A DNA stretch of 64,000 nucleotides from Massilia agilis (GCF_024756255.1 NZ_JANUHB010000001.1:1364001-1428000), one strand, 5' to 3'. Counted from the stretch's first letter, positions 47,359 to 56,941 are shown. Numbers and translations are program-made. The notes: generated by a model not told the origin, from the sequence alone.

Positions 47359-47847
47359 GGCCGCGCAGGCTCACGCGCACGTTAAAAGTACCAGCTCCCT
47401 CACCCCGTCGTCCCGGCGAAAGCCGGGACCCATACCGAGCGTGCCGGACACGCGCCCCAACGGTACCAACACCCTCAACCCGTCGTCCCCGCGGAGGCGG
47501 GGACCCATGGACCGCATGCTTAGCCACTGAGGTTGAAACCATCGTTCTTCACGCTCAGCATGGGTCCCCGCCTCCGCGGGGACGACGGGGTTGAGGTAAC
47601 GCTTCGGCACATGCTGCGGGCCCGCATACTCAGCATGGGTCCCCGCCTCCGCGGGGACGACGGGTTTAAGATATCCCTTCAGCGCGTGCTACTGGCCGAC
47701 ATGCTCAGCATGCCCCGCACCCAATAACACCGCCCGCTCCGATTTTTTCTTTGCTAACCCGGCAATTTGTTGTACCTTTTTTCGGTGCTTTCAAAATTCC
47801 CGGCGCTGTTCGCGCCTTGCTGTGATCAATCCATCCGGAGACTATCG
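47359..47847. other. Repeat-rich intergenic region before the Liv-type binding protein
   Basis: About 490 bases, more than half of it family-A repeats (47404-47663). The remaining 150 bases before 47848 are A/T-rich (TTTTTTCTTTGCTAACC) and should hold the promoter of the binding-protein gene. No gene seen. Confidence 0.6.
47404..47663. repeat. Four family-A palindromic repeats in a row
   Basis: Copies at 47404-47441 and 47480-47511 are in forward orientation (CGTCGTCCCGGCGAAAGCC; CGTCGTCCCCGCGGAGGCGG); copies at 47552-47589 and 47628-47663 are inverted (GCTCAGCATGGGTCCCCGCC). Spacing between centres is 70-76 bases. This is the densest cluster in the window. Confidence 0.9.
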
Positions 47848-48984
47848 ATGCAGTCCACCACCAAGCTCATCCCCCTTGCCATCGCCATGGCGTTCGCCGG
47901 CAGCGCTGGCGCGCAGGAAGTCGTCAAGATCGGCCATGTCGCCCCGATCTCCGGTCCCAGCGCCCACCTTGGCAAGGACATGGAAAACGCCGCGCACATG
48001 GCGATCGACGAGCTCAATGCCAAACCCTTCACCATCAATGGCAAGAAGGTCACGCTGCGGCTGCAACCCGAAGACGACGGCGCCGATCCCAAGCAAGGCA
48101 CCGCGGTCGCGCAAAAGCTGGTGGACGCCAAGGTCAATGGCGTGATCGGCCACCTGAACTCGGGCACCACGGTGCCGGCCTCGAAGATCTACAACGACGC
48201 GGGCATCCCCGAAATCTCGCCCGCCACCACCGCGCCGCAATACACGAGGCAGCACTTCCCGGGCGCGTTCCGCGTCGTGGCCAGCGACGAAAAGCTCGGC
48301 AGCATCCTGGGCAAGTATGCGGCCAACACGCTCAAGGCCAAGAACATCGCGATCATCGACGACCGCACCACCTATGGCCAGGGCGTGGCCACCGAATTCA
48401 CCAAGGGCCTCAAGGGCACCAACGTCAAGGTCGTGGCCAAGGAGTTCACCCAGGCCACCGCCACCGATTACACCGCGATCCTGACCTCGATCCGCGCCAA
48501 GAAGCCCGACGTGGTCTTCTTTGGCGGGATGGATTCGGTGGCCGGCCCGATGCTCAAGCAGATGAAAGCGCTCGGCATCAACGCGCTGATGATGGGCGGC
48601 GACGGCATGTGCACCGAGGCGCTGCCGCGCCTTGCGGGCGATGCGGTCGGCGAAGGCCGCGTGATCTGCGCCGAAGCCGGCGGCGTGAAGGGGCCGCAGG
48701 AAAAGGTGATGGACGACTTCCGCGCGCGCTTCCAGAAGCGCTTCGGCGTGGGCGTGCAGCTGTATGCGCCGTATGTGTACGACGCGGTGATGGTGATGGC
48801 GCAGGCCATGCAGAACGCGAAGTCGGCCGAACCGGCCAAGTACCTGCCCGAGCTGAAGAAGATCAAGTACGAAGGCGTGACCGGCACCATCCAGTTCGAC
48901 CAGAACGGCGACCTGAAGGACGCGCCGCTGACGCTGTTCACCTACAAGGGCGGCAAGAAAACCAAGATGGACGTGATCCGCTGA
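47848..48984 (+). CDS. Branched-chain amino acid ABC substrate-binding protein (LivJ/LivK type)
   Basis: 378 residues. A signal peptide (MQSTTKLIPLAIAMAFAGSA, GAQ) exports a type-1 periplasmic binding protein: VVKIGHVAPISGPSAHLGKD, VNGVIGHLNSGTTVPASKIY, ISPATTAPQYTR and DYTAILTSIRAKKPDVVFFG are typical LivJ/K segments. It probably delivers leucine, isoleucine, valine or a related amino acid to a LivHMGF permease such as the one at 1-1320. The start is ATG 47848 with CCGGAG upstream; the frame is open further back. Monocistronic, ended by the repeat unit and hairpin at 48989-49115. Confidence 0.92.
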   Translation: MQSTTKLIPLAIAMAFAGSAGAQEVVKIGHVAPISGPSAHLGKDMENAAHMAIDELNAKPFTINGKKVTLRLQPEDDGADPKQGTAVAQKLVDAKVNGVIGHLNSGTTVPASKIYNDAGIPEISPATTAPQYTRQHFPGAFRVVASDEKLGSILGKYAANTLKAKNIAIIDDRTTYGQGVATEFTKGLKGTNVKVVAKEFTQATATDYTAILTSIRAKKPDVVFFGGMDSVAGPMLKQMKALGINALMMGGDGMCTEALPRLAGDAVGEGRVICAEAGGVKGPQEKVMDDFRARFQKRFGVGVQLYAPYVYDAVMVMAQAMQNAKSAEPAKYLPELKKIKYEGVTGTIQFDQNGDLKDAPLTLFTYKGGKKTKMDVIR

Positions 48985-48988
48985 CCGG

Positions 48989-49062
48989 CGCAGGGTGGGC
49001 TCCCGAGCCCACGCGGGAACACGCGGCGCGTGCACGGCGTGGGCTCGAGAGCCCACCCTACG
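48989..49062. repeat. Family-B palindromic repeat, paired unit
   Basis: Left half GGGCTCCCGAGCCC and right half GGGCTCGAGAGCCC stems, with the GTAGGG outer edge and ACGCGG junction. It starts 5 bases after the stop of the binding-protein gene. Confidence 0.88.
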
Positions 49063-49081
49063 AAAATCGAGCGGCAAAACA

Positions 49082-49115
49082 AAAGCGCGCGGCACCTTGC
49101 GGTGCGGCGCGCTTT
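49082..49115. terminator. Terminator between the binding-protein gene and the cytochrome gene
   Basis: AAAGCGCGC and GCGCGCTTT arms with an inner GGCACC/GGTGC stem; roughly symmetric, so usable from both strands. Confidence 0.7.
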
Positions 49116-49133
49116 GTCGTTATGAGCCTGCGC

Positions 49134-49448
49134 TTATTTCTGCGACAGCACCCACTTGACCAGCGTGTGCGCCTCGGCTTCGCTCACCTGCGGGTTGGCG
49201 GGCATGGGCACCGGGCCCCAGACGCCCGAACCGCCCTTCATGACCTTTTGCACCAGCTTGGCCTCGGCATCCTTCTGGCCTGCGTATTTGGCGGCGACGT
49301 CCTTGTAGGCCGGACCAACCAGCTTGTTGTTGATGGCGTGGCACGCCATGCAGTTCTTGGCCTTGGCCAGTGCGGCCGCGTCCTGCGCGAAGGCGCTCGT
49401 CGTGGCCAGGGCCGACAGCGCGGCGATAATCATCAGGGACCGTTTCAT
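49134..49448 (-). CDS. Class I cytochrome c (c551/c5-like)
   Basis: 104 residues. A signal peptide (MKRSLMIIAALSALATTSAF, AQ) exports a small soluble cytochrome. The haem motif CMACH gives C33, C36 and H37, and M82 in GPVPMPANPQVS is the sixth ligand; KYAGQKDAEAKLVQKV is the family's middle helix. It is a periplasmic electron carrier between respiratory complexes and terminal reductases or oxidases. The start is ATG 49448, chosen for the signal peptide; the frame runs open upstream. Single gene. Confidence 0.93.
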   Translation of the reverse strand: MKRSLMIIAALSALATTSAFAQDAAALAKAKNCMACHAINNKLVGPAYKDVAAKYAGQKDAEAKLVQKVMKGGSGVWGPVPMPANPQVSEAEAHTLVKWVLSQK

Positions 49449-49622
49449 CGTGTATCTCCAAAAAGGGATGTTCCACATTCTAGCGTGTTTCACCGCGCCG
49501 GCGCGGTGTCGACACAGCCTGTAACGACTGAAACAGAGGCGGCGTTGACGCCACACCTCTGTACCAGAATTTTGCCATGTAACACTTCCAGGCGGTAATA
49601 TCATTTTCCATAAGGAGTTTTT

Positions 49623-49844
49623 ATGCCGCTGATCCTCTTAATTGTCGCGCTGGTCGCCCTGCGTTTCTTCGAAGTCTGGCGTTTTGCCGAGCTGTCGTGG
49701 TGGTACATCGTGGGGCTGATGGTGTTTGCCTTCATCTGGTTCGAGTTCATCGAAAAGATGCTCGGCCTGGACAAGAAGAAGGAGCACCGCGACCACGACA
49801 AGCGGCGCAAGGAACGCATCAAGAACAGTTTCGACAAGCGCTGA
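49623..49844 (+). CDS. Small Trp-rich membrane protein (TIGR04438-like)
   Basis: 73 residues with two hydrophobic stretches (LILLIVALVALRFFEVW, then WWYIVGLMVFAFIWFEFI) rich in tryptophan and phenylalanine, and a basic C-terminal tail (KKKEHRDHDKRRKERIKNS). It matches, by memory, the small Trp-rich protein family of betaproteobacteria, whose function is unknown. It should be an inner-membrane protein with a cytoplasmic basic tail. AAGGAG lies 7 bases before the ATG. Confidence 0.8.
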   Translation: MPLILLIVALVALRFFEVWRFAELSWWYIVGLMVFAFIWFEFIEKMLGLDKKKEHRDHDKRRKERIKNSFDKR

Positions 49845-49860
49845 CCCTACCCTCGCATCA

Positions 49861-49900
49861 CGTAGGGTGGGCAGCTCTGCTGCCCACGCGTTCAGCGTAC
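49861..49900. repeat. Family-B palindromic repeat, half unit
   Basis: CGTAGGGTGGGCAGCTCTGC begins a single left half with stem GGGCAGC/GCTGCCC and TTCAGC junction; the second half is missing, as it abuts the ilvD 3' end. Confidence 0.8.
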
Positions 49901-49908
49901 GCCAGCCG

Positions 49909-51594
49909 TTACCCCGTCACCGCGCCCCGGCTCGCGCTTGCCGCCAGCGCCCCAAACTTGGCCAGCACCCCACGCGTGTAGCGCGGCGCCGGCTGCGTCC
50001 ACGCCGCACGGCGGCGCGCGATCTCGTCGTCCGCCACATTCAGCTGGATCAGCTGCCGGTGCGCGTCGATCGTGATCGAATCCCCTTCCCGCACCAGCGC
50101 GATGGCGCCGCCCTCGAAGGCTTCCGGCGCCACGTGCCCGACCACCATGCCCCAGGTGCCGCCGGAAAAGCGCCCGTCCGTGATCAGCCCCACCGATTCG
50201 CCCAGCCCCTTGCCGATCAGCGCCGAGGTCGGCGCCAGCATCTCGGGCATGCCCGGCCCGCCTTTGGGGCCCAGATAGCGCAGCACCAGCACGTCCCCCG
50301 GACGGATGCGGTCGCCCAGGATCGCATCCATCGCGCCCTGCTCGTCGTCGAACACGCGCGCCGGCCCCGTGATCGCGGGATTCTTCAGGCCCGTGATCTT
50401 GGCCACGCAGCCATCCGGCGCCAGGTTCCCCTTCAGGATCGCGAGGTGGCCTTCGGCGTACAAGGCGCGGTCCAGCGGCCGGATCACGTCCTGCCCGTCC
50501 GCCGGCCGTGACGGCACCTGCGCCAGTTCCTCCGCAAGGGTGCGCCCGGTGATGGTGATGCAGTCGCCATGCAGCAGCCCCGCATCGAGCAGCAGTTTCA
50601 TCACCTGCGGGATGCCGCCGGCCTGGTGCAGGTCGGTCGCCACGTACTGGCCCGAGGGCTTGAGGTTGCAGATGACCGGCACGCGGCGCCGCACGCGCTC
50701 GAAGTCGTCGATGGACCACTCGACCTCGGCCGCGTGCGCAATCGCCAGGTAGTGCAGCACCGCGTTGGTCGAGCCGCCGGTGGCCATGATGACGGCCACC
50801 GCGTTCTCGATCGAGCGGCGCGTGATGATGTCGCGCGGCTTGAGGTCGCGCTTGACCGCTTCCACCAGCACCCGCGCCGACTGCGCGCTGGACGCGACCT
50901 TTTCCTCGTCCGGGTTGGCCATCGTCGAGGAATACAGCAGCGACATGCCGAGCGCCTCGAACGAGGAGGACATCGTGTTCGCCGTGTACATGCCGCCGCA
51001 CGAGCCGGTTGTCGGGCAGGCGTTGCGCTCGATGCCGTCGAAGTCTTCGCGGCTCATGCGGCCGGCACTGAACTCGCCCACCGCTTCAAAGGCCGAGACG
51101 ATGGTGAGCACCTTGTCCTTCCAGTGGCCCGGCTTGATGGTACCGCCGTACACGTAGATGCCGGGCACGTTGGTGCGCGCCAGCGCGATCATCCCGCCCG
51201 GCATGTTCTTGTCGCAGCCGCCCACCACGACCACGCCATCCATCCACTGGCCGTTGACGCAGGTTTCGATGCAGTCGGCGATCACCTCGCGCGAGATCAG
51301 CGAGTACTTCATGCCCTCGGTGCCCATCGACATCCCGTCCGAGATGGTCGGCGTGCCGAAGACCTGCGGGTTGGCGCCGCAGTCCCGGATGGCGGCCACG
51401 GCCGCGTCGGCCAGTTTCTGCAGGCCGGAATTGCAGGGGGTGATGGTGGAATGGGCGTTGGCCACGCCGATCATCGGCTTGTCGAAGTCTTCCTTGCGGT
51501 AGCCCATGGCGTAGTACATGGAACGGTTGGGGCTGCGGGCGACGCCTTCGGTGACGTGGCGCGAACGGCGGTTGTAGCGGGGCTGGTCGGGCAT
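49909..51594 (-). CDS. ilvD: Dihydroxy-acid dehydratase
   Basis: 561-residue Fe-S enzyme of isoleucine and valine synthesis, cytoplasmic. The three cluster-binding cysteines are C54 ([11 protein letters not shown]), C127 ([12 protein letters not shown]) and C199 ([14 protein letters not shown]), and [20 protein letters not shown] lies near the active-site serine. The short form (about 560 residues) belongs to the group that commonly carries a [2Fe-2S] cluster, in contrast to the longer E. coli enzyme. The start gives [18 protein letters not shown] LysR-type gene is divergent, with a repeat pair in between. Confidence 0.96.
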   Translation of the reverse strand: MPDQPRYNRRSRHVTEGVARSPNRSMYYAMGYRKEDFDKPMIGVANAHSTITPCNSGLQKLADAAVAAIRDCGANPQVFGTPTISDGMSMGTEGMKYSLISREVIADCIETCVNGQWMDGVVVVGGCDKNMPGGMIALARTNVPGIYVYGGTIKPGHWKDKVLTIVSAFEAVGEFSAGRMSREDFDGIERNACPTTGSCGGMYTANTMSSSFEALGMSLLYSSTMANPDEEKVASSAQSARVLVEAVKRDLKPRDIITRRSIENAVAVIMATGGSTNAVLHYLAIAHAAEVEWSIDDFERVRRRVPVICNLKPSGQYVATDLHQAGGIPQVMKLLLDAGLLHGDCITITGRTLAEELAQVPSRPADGQDVIRPLDRALYAEGHLAILKGNLAPDGCVAKITGLKNPAITGPARVFDDEQGAMDAILGDRIRPGDVLVLRYLGPKGGPGMPEMLAPTSALIGKGLGESVGLITDGRFSGGTWGMVVGHVAPEAFEGGAIALVREGDSITIDAHRQLIQLNVADDEIARRRAAWTQPAPRYTRGVLAKFGALAASASRGAVTG

Positions 51595-51722
51595 GGCGGG
51601 CTCCTCAAACGGGATTCAGGCCAGCATGCCCCGGGCCGCGGGGTGAGTCAAACGGCGGCAACGCGTGCCTGTGATATGCTAAAAAGATCGATAAAGGTCA
51701 AATTAGTCGAAACCCATATCAA

Positions 51723-51825
51723 CGTCGTCCCCGCGAAGGCGGGGACCCATGGACAAGTTGGGTAGTGACCCAAGCGCCGCTGGCCTGCAGGCTCAGCATG
51801 GGTCCCCGCCTCCGCGGGGACGACG
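51723..51825. repeat. Family-A palindromic repeat, inverted pair
   Basis: CGTCGTCCCCGCGAAGGCGG begins the left copy; the right copy is inverted (GCTCAGCATGGGTCCCCGCC ... GGGGACGACG). It sits in the divergent gap between ilvD and the LysR gene, so it may overlap control sequences of either. Confidence 0.88.
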
Positions 51826-51856
51826 TGGTGGAGGTAACCCAAGGATCTTCCGGCCG

Positions 51857-52744
51857 ATGAACATCGAACTAAGACAATTGCGCTACTTCGCCACCGTTGC
51901 CGAGGAATTGCACTTCGGCCGCGCCGCGGAGCGCCTGCACATGACGCAGCCGCCGCTGTCGCAGGCCATCGCCGCACTGGAAGACCAGCTCGGCACGCCG
52001 CTGTTCCTGCGCAACCGCCGCCAGGTCGCGCTGACCCCGGCCGGCGCCGCCCTGCTGCCGGAGGCGCGCCGCATGCTGGCCCAGGCCGCCGAACTGCCCG
52101 AACTGGTGCGCCGCGCCGCCGCCGGCGAAACCGGGCGCCTGTCGCTGGCCTTCGTCACCTCGGCCGACTACAGCGTGCTGCCGCCCTTCCTGCTGCGCTA
52201 CCGCCAGGCCTACCCGCTCGTCCAGATCGCCCTGCAGGAAGCCACCTCCGACGTGCAGGTGGACGAACTGCTGCACCAGCGGATCGACGCCGGCCTGTTG
52301 ATCCCGCCCCTGCCCGACAAGGTCCAGGCAGAGCTCGACTACCTGAAGGTGCTCGAGGAACCCTTGATCCTGTGCACCCCTGCCGGCTTGCTGCAAGGAG
52401 ACGGCCCGGTGCGCCTGCAGGACGTGCCGCGCCTGCCGCTGGTGATCTTCCCGCGCCCGATCTCGCCCGCCCTGCATGACGCGATCCTGTCGTGCTTCCG
52501 CGCGGCCGGCATCACGCCCGACATCGGCCAGGAAGCAATACAGATGCAGACCATCGTCAGCCTCGTTTCGGCTGGCATGGGATTGGCGCTTGTGCCACAA
52601 TCCGTTTCCAACCTGATGCGCCCCGGCGTGGAGTACCGCGCGCTCGCGGACCCGACGCCGCTGGTCGAGACCGGCCTGTCCTGGCGCCGCGACAATCCCT
52701 CGCCCGTGCTGCGCGGTTTTATCGAACTCTTGAGGAAGAACTGA
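51857..52744 (+). CDS. LysR-family transcriptional regulator
   Basis: 295 residues with an N-terminal helix-turn-helix ([20 protein letters not shown], then [20 protein letters not shown]) and a LysR substrate-binding domain ending in [20 protein letters not shown]. It resembles the CbnR/CatR type, which begins with the [11 protein letters not shown] pattern. It is divergent from ilvD, so a role there is possible, but the control may equally be over genes elsewhere. The start ATG 51857 lacks a strong ribosome-binding site. Confidence 0.92.
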   Translation: MNIELRQLRYFATVAEELHFGRAAERLHMTQPPLSQAIAALEDQLGTPLFLRNRRQVALTPAGAALLPEARRMLAQAAELPELVRRAAAGETGRLSLAFVTSADYSVLPPFLLRYRQAYPLVQIALQEATSDVQVDELLHQRIDAGLLIPPLPDKVQAELDYLKVLEEPLILCTPAGLLQGDGPVRLQDVPRLPLVIFPRPISPALHDAILSCFRAAGITPDIGQEAIQMQTIVSLVSAGMGLALVPQSVSNLMRPGVEYRALADPTPLVETGLSWRRDNPSPVLRGFIELLRKN

Positions 52745-52746
52745 AC

Positions 52747-53556
52747 ATGCTGGTCCACCCGCAGCCCAACCCGATCGCGTTTTCGATCGGCCCCGTCCAG
52801 ATCCACTGGTACGGCCTGATGTACGTGGTCGCCTTCGCCCTGTTCCTGATCCTGGGCCGGGTGCGCATCAAGCAGCGGCACATCGCCGCCCAAGGCTGGA
52901 CCGCGGAAGACCTGGACGACATGCTGTTCTACGGCATGCTCGGCGTGGTGCTCGGCGGCCGGCTGGGCGAGGTGCTGTTCTACCAGCCGGCGTACTATTT
53001 TTCGCACCCGCTCGAGATCTTCCAGGTCTGGCACGGCGGAATGTCCTACCACGGCGGCTTCCTGGGCGTGCTGATCGCCATGGCGCTGTGGGCCCGCAAG
53101 CGCAAGCGCAACCTGCTGGACGTATATGACTTCATCGCGCCGATGGTGCCGATCGGCTATGCCTTCGGCCGCCTGGGCAACTTCATCAATGCCGAGCTGC
53201 CGGGGCGCCTGGCCGACCCGAGCCTGCCGTGGGCCATGCTGTGGCCAGGCGTGGAAGGGCCGCGCCATCCGTCGCCGCTGTACCAGATGCTGGTCGACGG
53301 CCTGCTGGTGTTCGTGATCATGTGGCTGTTCGCGCGCAAGCCGCGCCCGCGCCTGGCGGTGGGCGCCCTGTACACGCTGCTCTACGGCTGCGCGCGCTTC
53401 TTCACCGAATACTTCCGCGTGCCCGACTGGGAAACCACCTTTGCCGGCATGCCGATCACCTCTGGCCAGGTGCTGTCGCTGCCGATGATCGTGGCCGGCA
53501 TTGCGATGCTCATCTGGGCATACAGCCGCGAGACGAAGCGCACCGTGCCGGCCTGA
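52747..53556 (+). CDS. lgt: Prolipoprotein diacylglyceryl transferase
   Basis: 269-residue inner-membrane enzyme that attaches diacylglycerol to the lipobox cysteine of prolipoproteins, the first step of lipoprotein maturation. [18 protein letters not shown] contains H102, and [15 protein letters not shown] contains R142, the essential arginine of the family; several membrane helices are evident. It follows the LysR gene by only 2 bases, so the two may be cotranscribed. The window encodes candidate substrates, such as the lipoproteins at 6388 and 28421. Confidence 0.96.
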   Translation: MLVHPQPNPIAFSIGPVQIHWYGLMYVVAFALFLILGRVRIKQRHIAAQGWTAEDLDDMLFYGMLGVVLGGRLGEVLFYQPAYYFSHPLEIFQVWHGGMSYHGGFLGVLIAMALWARKRKRNLLDVYDFIAPMVPIGYAFGRLGNFINAELPGRLADPSLPWAMLWPGVEGPRHPSPLYQMLVDGLLVFVIMWLFARKPRPRLAVGALYTLLYGCARFFTEYFRVPDWETTFAGMPITSGQVLSLPMIVAGIAMLIWAYSRETKRTVPA

Positions 53557-53613
53557 TAAGTTGCTTCGCAGGCCGTAAAATGCGGTTTTGAACTTTCTCA
53601 CTCAGCGTCCGGA

Positions 53614-53862
53614 ATGGAAACTATCGACCAGCGCTACCTCGTCCAGCAAAACAAACTTGGCGAAAACGGCAAGAAACCGCCCGTCTTCGCCAAGGTAATG
53701 CGCAGCAAGGAAGGCAAATTCGAAGGCGTGTCCTTTATCAAAAACAAGGAAAAAGCGACCGTGATGACGGTCGCCGAAGCCCAGGAAGTTATCCTCTGGG
53801 CTGCAAAGAAGAAGAGCAACGCGCACGAGTATGCGACCAAGATCATTTGCGTCGGCCAATAG
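53614..53862 (+). CDS. Small conserved-looking protein of unknown function
   Basis: 82 residues, lysine-rich and soluble (METIDQRYLVQQNKLGENGK, KNKEKATVMTVAEAQEVILW). No family is recognised, and there is no signal peptide. It lies 58 bases after lgt and 37 bases before arfB, in the same direction, and its codon use is somewhat less G/C-biased than that of lgt. The ordered layout with arfB and the SUI1 gene suggests a link with translation, but that is only position. Confidence 0.65.
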   Translation: METIDQRYLVQQNKLGENGKKPPVFAKVMRSKEGKFEGVSFIKNKEKATVMTVAEAQEVILWAAKKKSNAHEYATKIICVGQ

Positions 53863-53898
53863 TCGGAGCCTGGTTTCCGACGGTTGCCGAGGCGCGTC

Positions 53899-54297
53899 GT
53901 GACGATAGCAATTGATCCAGCCGAGGTCGAGTTCAGCGCGATCCGAGCGCAAGGCCCGGGCGGCCAGAACGTCAATAAGGTCTCGTGCGCGGTGCAAGCC
54001 CGTTTCGATATCGCCGCGTCCTCACTGCCGCCGCTGGTCAAGGCGCGCCTGCTGGAACTGCGCGACGCGCGCATCACGCAAGGCGGCGTGGTGGTGATCA
54101 AGGCGCAGAAGTCGCGCAGCTTGGAGCAGAACAAGGAAGACGCGCTGCGACGCCTGCAGGCGCTCGTCGACACGGCGTCCGAGGTACCGCTCGTGCGTCG
54201 GCCGACCCGGCCCACGCGTGCGTCGCAGCGACGCCGGCTCGACGCGAAAACGCGCAGCGGCCAGGTCAAAGCGTTGCGCGGCAAGGTTAACGAATAA
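53899..54297 (+). CDS. arfB: Alternative ribosome-rescue factor B (peptidyl-tRNA hydrolase)
   Basis: 132 residues from a GTG start (53899), the length of E. coli ArfB. It carries the GGQ motif at 21-23 (RAQGPGGQNVNKV), the hydrolytic motif of release factors, and the basic C-terminal tail (RPTRPTRASQRRRLDAKTRS, GQVKALRGKV) that enters the empty mRNA channel of stalled ribosomes. It releases nascent peptides from non-stop ribosomes. An earlier TTG at 53884 is also in frame. Preceded by GAGG. 16 bases before the SUI1-type gene. Confidence 0.9.
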   Translation: MTIAIDPAEVEFSAIRAQGPGGQNVNKVSCAVQARFDIAASSLPPLVKARLLELRDARITQGGVVVIKAQKSRSLEQNKEDALRRLQALVDTASEVPLVRRPTRPTRASQRRRLDAKTRSGQVKALRGKVNE

Positions 54298-54313
54298 TAT
54301 TCTCGAGCAATTC

Positions 54314-54670
54314 ATGAAGCGTAGTTCAAACAGCGGCCTGGTCTATTCCACGGATGGCGGGCGCATGTGTCCCGAATGCCGCCGCCCCGTCGTGGAGTGC
54401 GTGTGCAAGGCGAGGACCGCGGCCACAGGCGATGGCGTGGTGCGCGTGATGCTCCAGACGAAGGGACGGGGCGGCAAGACCGTAACGCTCGTCAAAGGGC
54501 TCGCGCTCGATCCCACCACACTGGCCCTGCTACGCAAGCAGTTGTGCACGGCATGCGGTTCGGGCGGGACCGTGAAGGATGGTGTGATTGAAGTGCAGGG
54601 CGACCACTGCGATCTGGTCATGGAGACGCTCAGAAGGCACGGCCATCATCCGAAGCGTGCCGGCGGCTAA
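54314..54670 (+). CDS. yciH: SUI1/eIF1-like translation factor (YciH type)
   Basis: 118 residues. An N-terminal four-cysteine zinc-binding element (CPECRRPVVECVC, C19, C22, C29, C31) precedes the SUI1 domain (VVRVMLQTKGRGGKTVTLVK, GSGGTVKDGVIEVQGDH). E. coli YciH is the bacterial relative of eIF1 that affects initiation fidelity; its own zinc element is not equally conserved, so this version may be the zinc-bearing one. Next to arfB, 16 bases away, it forms a translation-quality pair. Confidence 0.88.
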   Translation: MKRSSNSGLVYSTDGGRMCPECRRPVVECVCKARTAATGDGVVRVMLQTKGRGGKTVTLVKGLALDPTTLALLRKQLCTACGSGGTVKDGVIEVQGDHCDLVMETLRRHGHHPKRAGG

Positions 54671-54818
54671 AGCTCTACAAGGCCGTGTGTCTGCGATCGG
54701 TGCGCGCGCATACGGCCTGCCAGTTCTTCCTGTGCTTGTTCTGACTGCGCAGCCGTCAAGCTTTCTCTTGCCTGCTCTCCCATCGGTTGGCGGTACGTCG
54801 AGAGGTCGTTAGCCGTAC

Positions 54819-55624
54819 TTAGCCCTGCGCCGCTTTCCAGAACATGTAGATCGAAAGCGCGTACAGGATGCCGGCAAAGATGCGTTGCAGGCGGCGCACC
54901 GCGGTCCGGTGCGCCAGGCGCGCACCCAGGGGCGCCATGGTCACGCTGGCCAGCGCAATGAGCGCCAGCGCCGGCACATAGATGAAGCCGAGCGAATACG
55001 GCGGCAGGCCCGGCTCGCCCCAGCCAAAGTAAATATTCGAAATGGTCCCGGCCAGCGCGATCGGGAAGCCCAGCGCCGCGCTGGTGGCCACCGCGTTGTG
55101 GATGCGGACATTACACCAGGTCATGAAAGGCACGGAAATGAAGCCGCCGCCGGCACCGACCAGGCCGGACACGACGCCAATCAGCCCGCCCATCGCCAGC
55201 ATGCCTGGCGTCCTGGGCAGGTCGCGGTGGGCCGCCGGCTTTTTGTTCACTAGCATTTGGGTGGCCGAGAACGCGACGAACAAGCCAAACACCACCGACA
55301 GCAACTGCGTATCCATCTGCTTGCCGATCCACGGCCCGATCCATGAACCGATGAGGATGCCCGGCGCCAGCTTGCGCGCCACCGGCCACAGCACGGCGCC
55401 GTGCAGGTGATGCGCGCGCACCGACGACATCGAGGTGAACAGGATCGCGGACAGCGATGTGGCAATGGCCATGTGCACGATCAGGTGCGGCGCGAAATGC
55501 TTGGCGCTGAAGATCATCGTGATGAACGGCACCAGGATCATGCCGCCGCCAATGCCCAGCAGGCCGGCGGCAAACCCGCCGAACGTGCCCATCGCCAGCA
55601 GGGCCAGCATCAAACCCCAGTCCA

Positions 55625-55625
<1 letters not shown>
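54819..55625 (-). CDS. TauE/SafE-family sulfite exporter-like permease
   Basis: 268 residues with about eight membrane helices and the family's glycine-rich turns (MDWGLMLALLAMGTFGGFAA, GLLGIGGGMILVPF, and GVVSGLVGAGGGFISVPF in the internal repeat). Members export or import sulfite, taurine-derived anions or other organic anions; the substrate here is not predictable. The start ATG overlaps the stop of the EVE gene (ATGA), so the two are coupled. Downstream about 150 bases of plain intergenic DNA separate it from the yciH end. Confidence 0.88.
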
Positions 55626-56092
<467 letters not shown>

Positions 56093-56133
56093 CCGTATTT
56101 TGCTCCGTCAAACGCGCGCAAACCGTGCGCGCA

Positions 56134-56169
56134 TAAAAAAGCGGCTGCGCCGTGAGACGCAACCGCTCT
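56134..56169 (-). terminator. Terminator downstream of 6S RNA
   Basis: On the minus strand, AGCGGTTGCG and CGCAGCCGCT arms with an 8-base loop, followed by TTTTTTATG. Confidence 0.85.
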
Positions 56170-56179
56170 TAGGAATTTG

Positions 56180-56351
56180 TGCCCCGCCTGTGCCGTTTTT
56201 GCCGGCATCCCGAACCTGAGGTTCAGGTGGTCGCAGTCAGATCAATTTCGGGTTCGTCGGACAAGCGACGCTCACGCCCATCGAACGTATTCCACAACCG
56301 TTGCACACGAATGGTTCAAGGAATATATGGCAATCTCGAACACCGCAGGGT
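56180..56351 (-). ncRNA. ssrS: 6S RNA
   Basis: Regulatory RNA that binds sigma-70 RNA polymerase as an open-promoter mimic in stationary phase. The minus-strand transcript starts ACCCTGCGGTGTTCG and ends near GGCACAGGCGGGGC; the ends pair (CCCTGC with GGCGGGG). It contains the large internal bulge and the hairpin pieces typical of betaproteobacterial 6S RNA, including TTCCTTGAACCATTC and CTGACTGCGACC. Length about 172 bases. Ends are estimated. It lies between zapA and the EVE gene, a conserved 6S location. Promoter at 56359-56386. Confidence 0.88.
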
Positions 56352-56358
56352 AGTGCAA

Positions 56359-56386
56359 AGTTTACTCCGTTGCAGCGGCATGTCAA
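56359..56386 (-). promoter_or_regulatory. Promoter of 6S RNA
   Basis: On the minus strand, consensus TTGACA (56386-56381) and TAAACT (56364-56359), spacer 16 bases; the predicted start is A at 56351. It begins only 14 bases after the zapA stop. Confidence 0.82.
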
Positions 56387-56399
56387 ACGAATTTGGCCG

Positions 56400-56711
56400 T
56401 CAGAACAAATTTTCCTGGGGCGTGAGCGCGTTGTCCAACACGTGGTGCATCGCCTCCAATTTCTGCTTGACTTCCAGAATCGACATGTCCGACAGCGGGC
56501 CTTGCGGCGAGCGCACCGACAGGAATTCCGCGGCCACGCTGAGCGCGGCCATGACCGCGATCCGGTCGTTGCCCTTGACCTTGCCCGAGTCGCGCAACGC
56601 GCACATCTTGGCGTCGAGATAGTGCACCGCTTCACGCAGCGTGGTCTCCTCGCCTTCCTTGCAGGCCAGGCGGTAGGGCTGTCCCATGATGGTGACATCG
56701 AGCTGGATCAT
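56400..56711 (-). CDS. zapA: Cell division protein ZapA
   Basis: 103 residues. MIQLDVTIMGQPYRLACKEG, AVHYLDAKMCALRDSGKVKG and NDRIAVMAALSVAAEFL are typical of ZapA, which crosslinks FtsZ protofilaments at the division site. The C-terminal helix (VKQKLEAMHHVLDNALTPQE) is the coiled-coil dimer. The start overlaps the stop of the ZapB-like gene by 4 bases (ATGA). Directly downstream lies the promoter of 6S RNA, a conserved gene order. Confidence 0.95.
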   Translation of the reverse strand: MIQLDVTIMGQPYRLACKEGEETTLREAVHYLDAKMCALRDSGKVKGNDRIAVMAALSVAAEFLSVRSPQGPLSDMSILEVKQKLEAMHHVLDNALTPQENLF

Positions 56712-56941
56712 TCGGTGGCCTCGGCTTCGTCGGTCTCGTTGTCGTCTTCGGGCGCCGGCAGCTGCGCCAGCAGCGCCTCGACGCGGCGCTGTGCCTCGCT
56801 CAGGCGCTGCATGAAGGCGACGTTCTCGTCGCTGAGCAGTTTGTTGGATTCGCGCAGTTGCGCATTCTCGTGACGCAGGGACTGAGTCAACTCGGCGAGC
56901 CGGCTGATTTTGTCGGATAGGTCTTGGAATTCGGAAATCAT
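56708..56941 (-). CDS. ZapB-like coiled-coil protein (TIGR02449-like)
   Basis: 77 residues, almost entirely a coiled coil with heptads (MISEFQDLSDKISRLAELTQ, SLRHENAQLRESNKLLSDEN) and an acidic tail (PEDDNETDEAEATE). It resembles the small ZapB/TIGR02449 proteins encoded immediately before zapA in betaproteobacteria, which probably bind ZapA and organise the division ring. The ATGA overlap with zapA supports a coupled pair. Confidence 0.85.
   Translation of the reverse strand: MISEFQDLSDKISRLAELTQSLRHENAQLRESNKLLSDENVAFMQRLSEAQRRVEALLAQLPAPEDDNETDEAEATE

Noticed and set aside
47404-47663. Regularly spaced repeats resembling a CRISPR array
   Set aside because: There are only four copies, two forward and two inverted, spacers are uneven and share sequence, and no cas gene is near. 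They belong to the dispersed family A.
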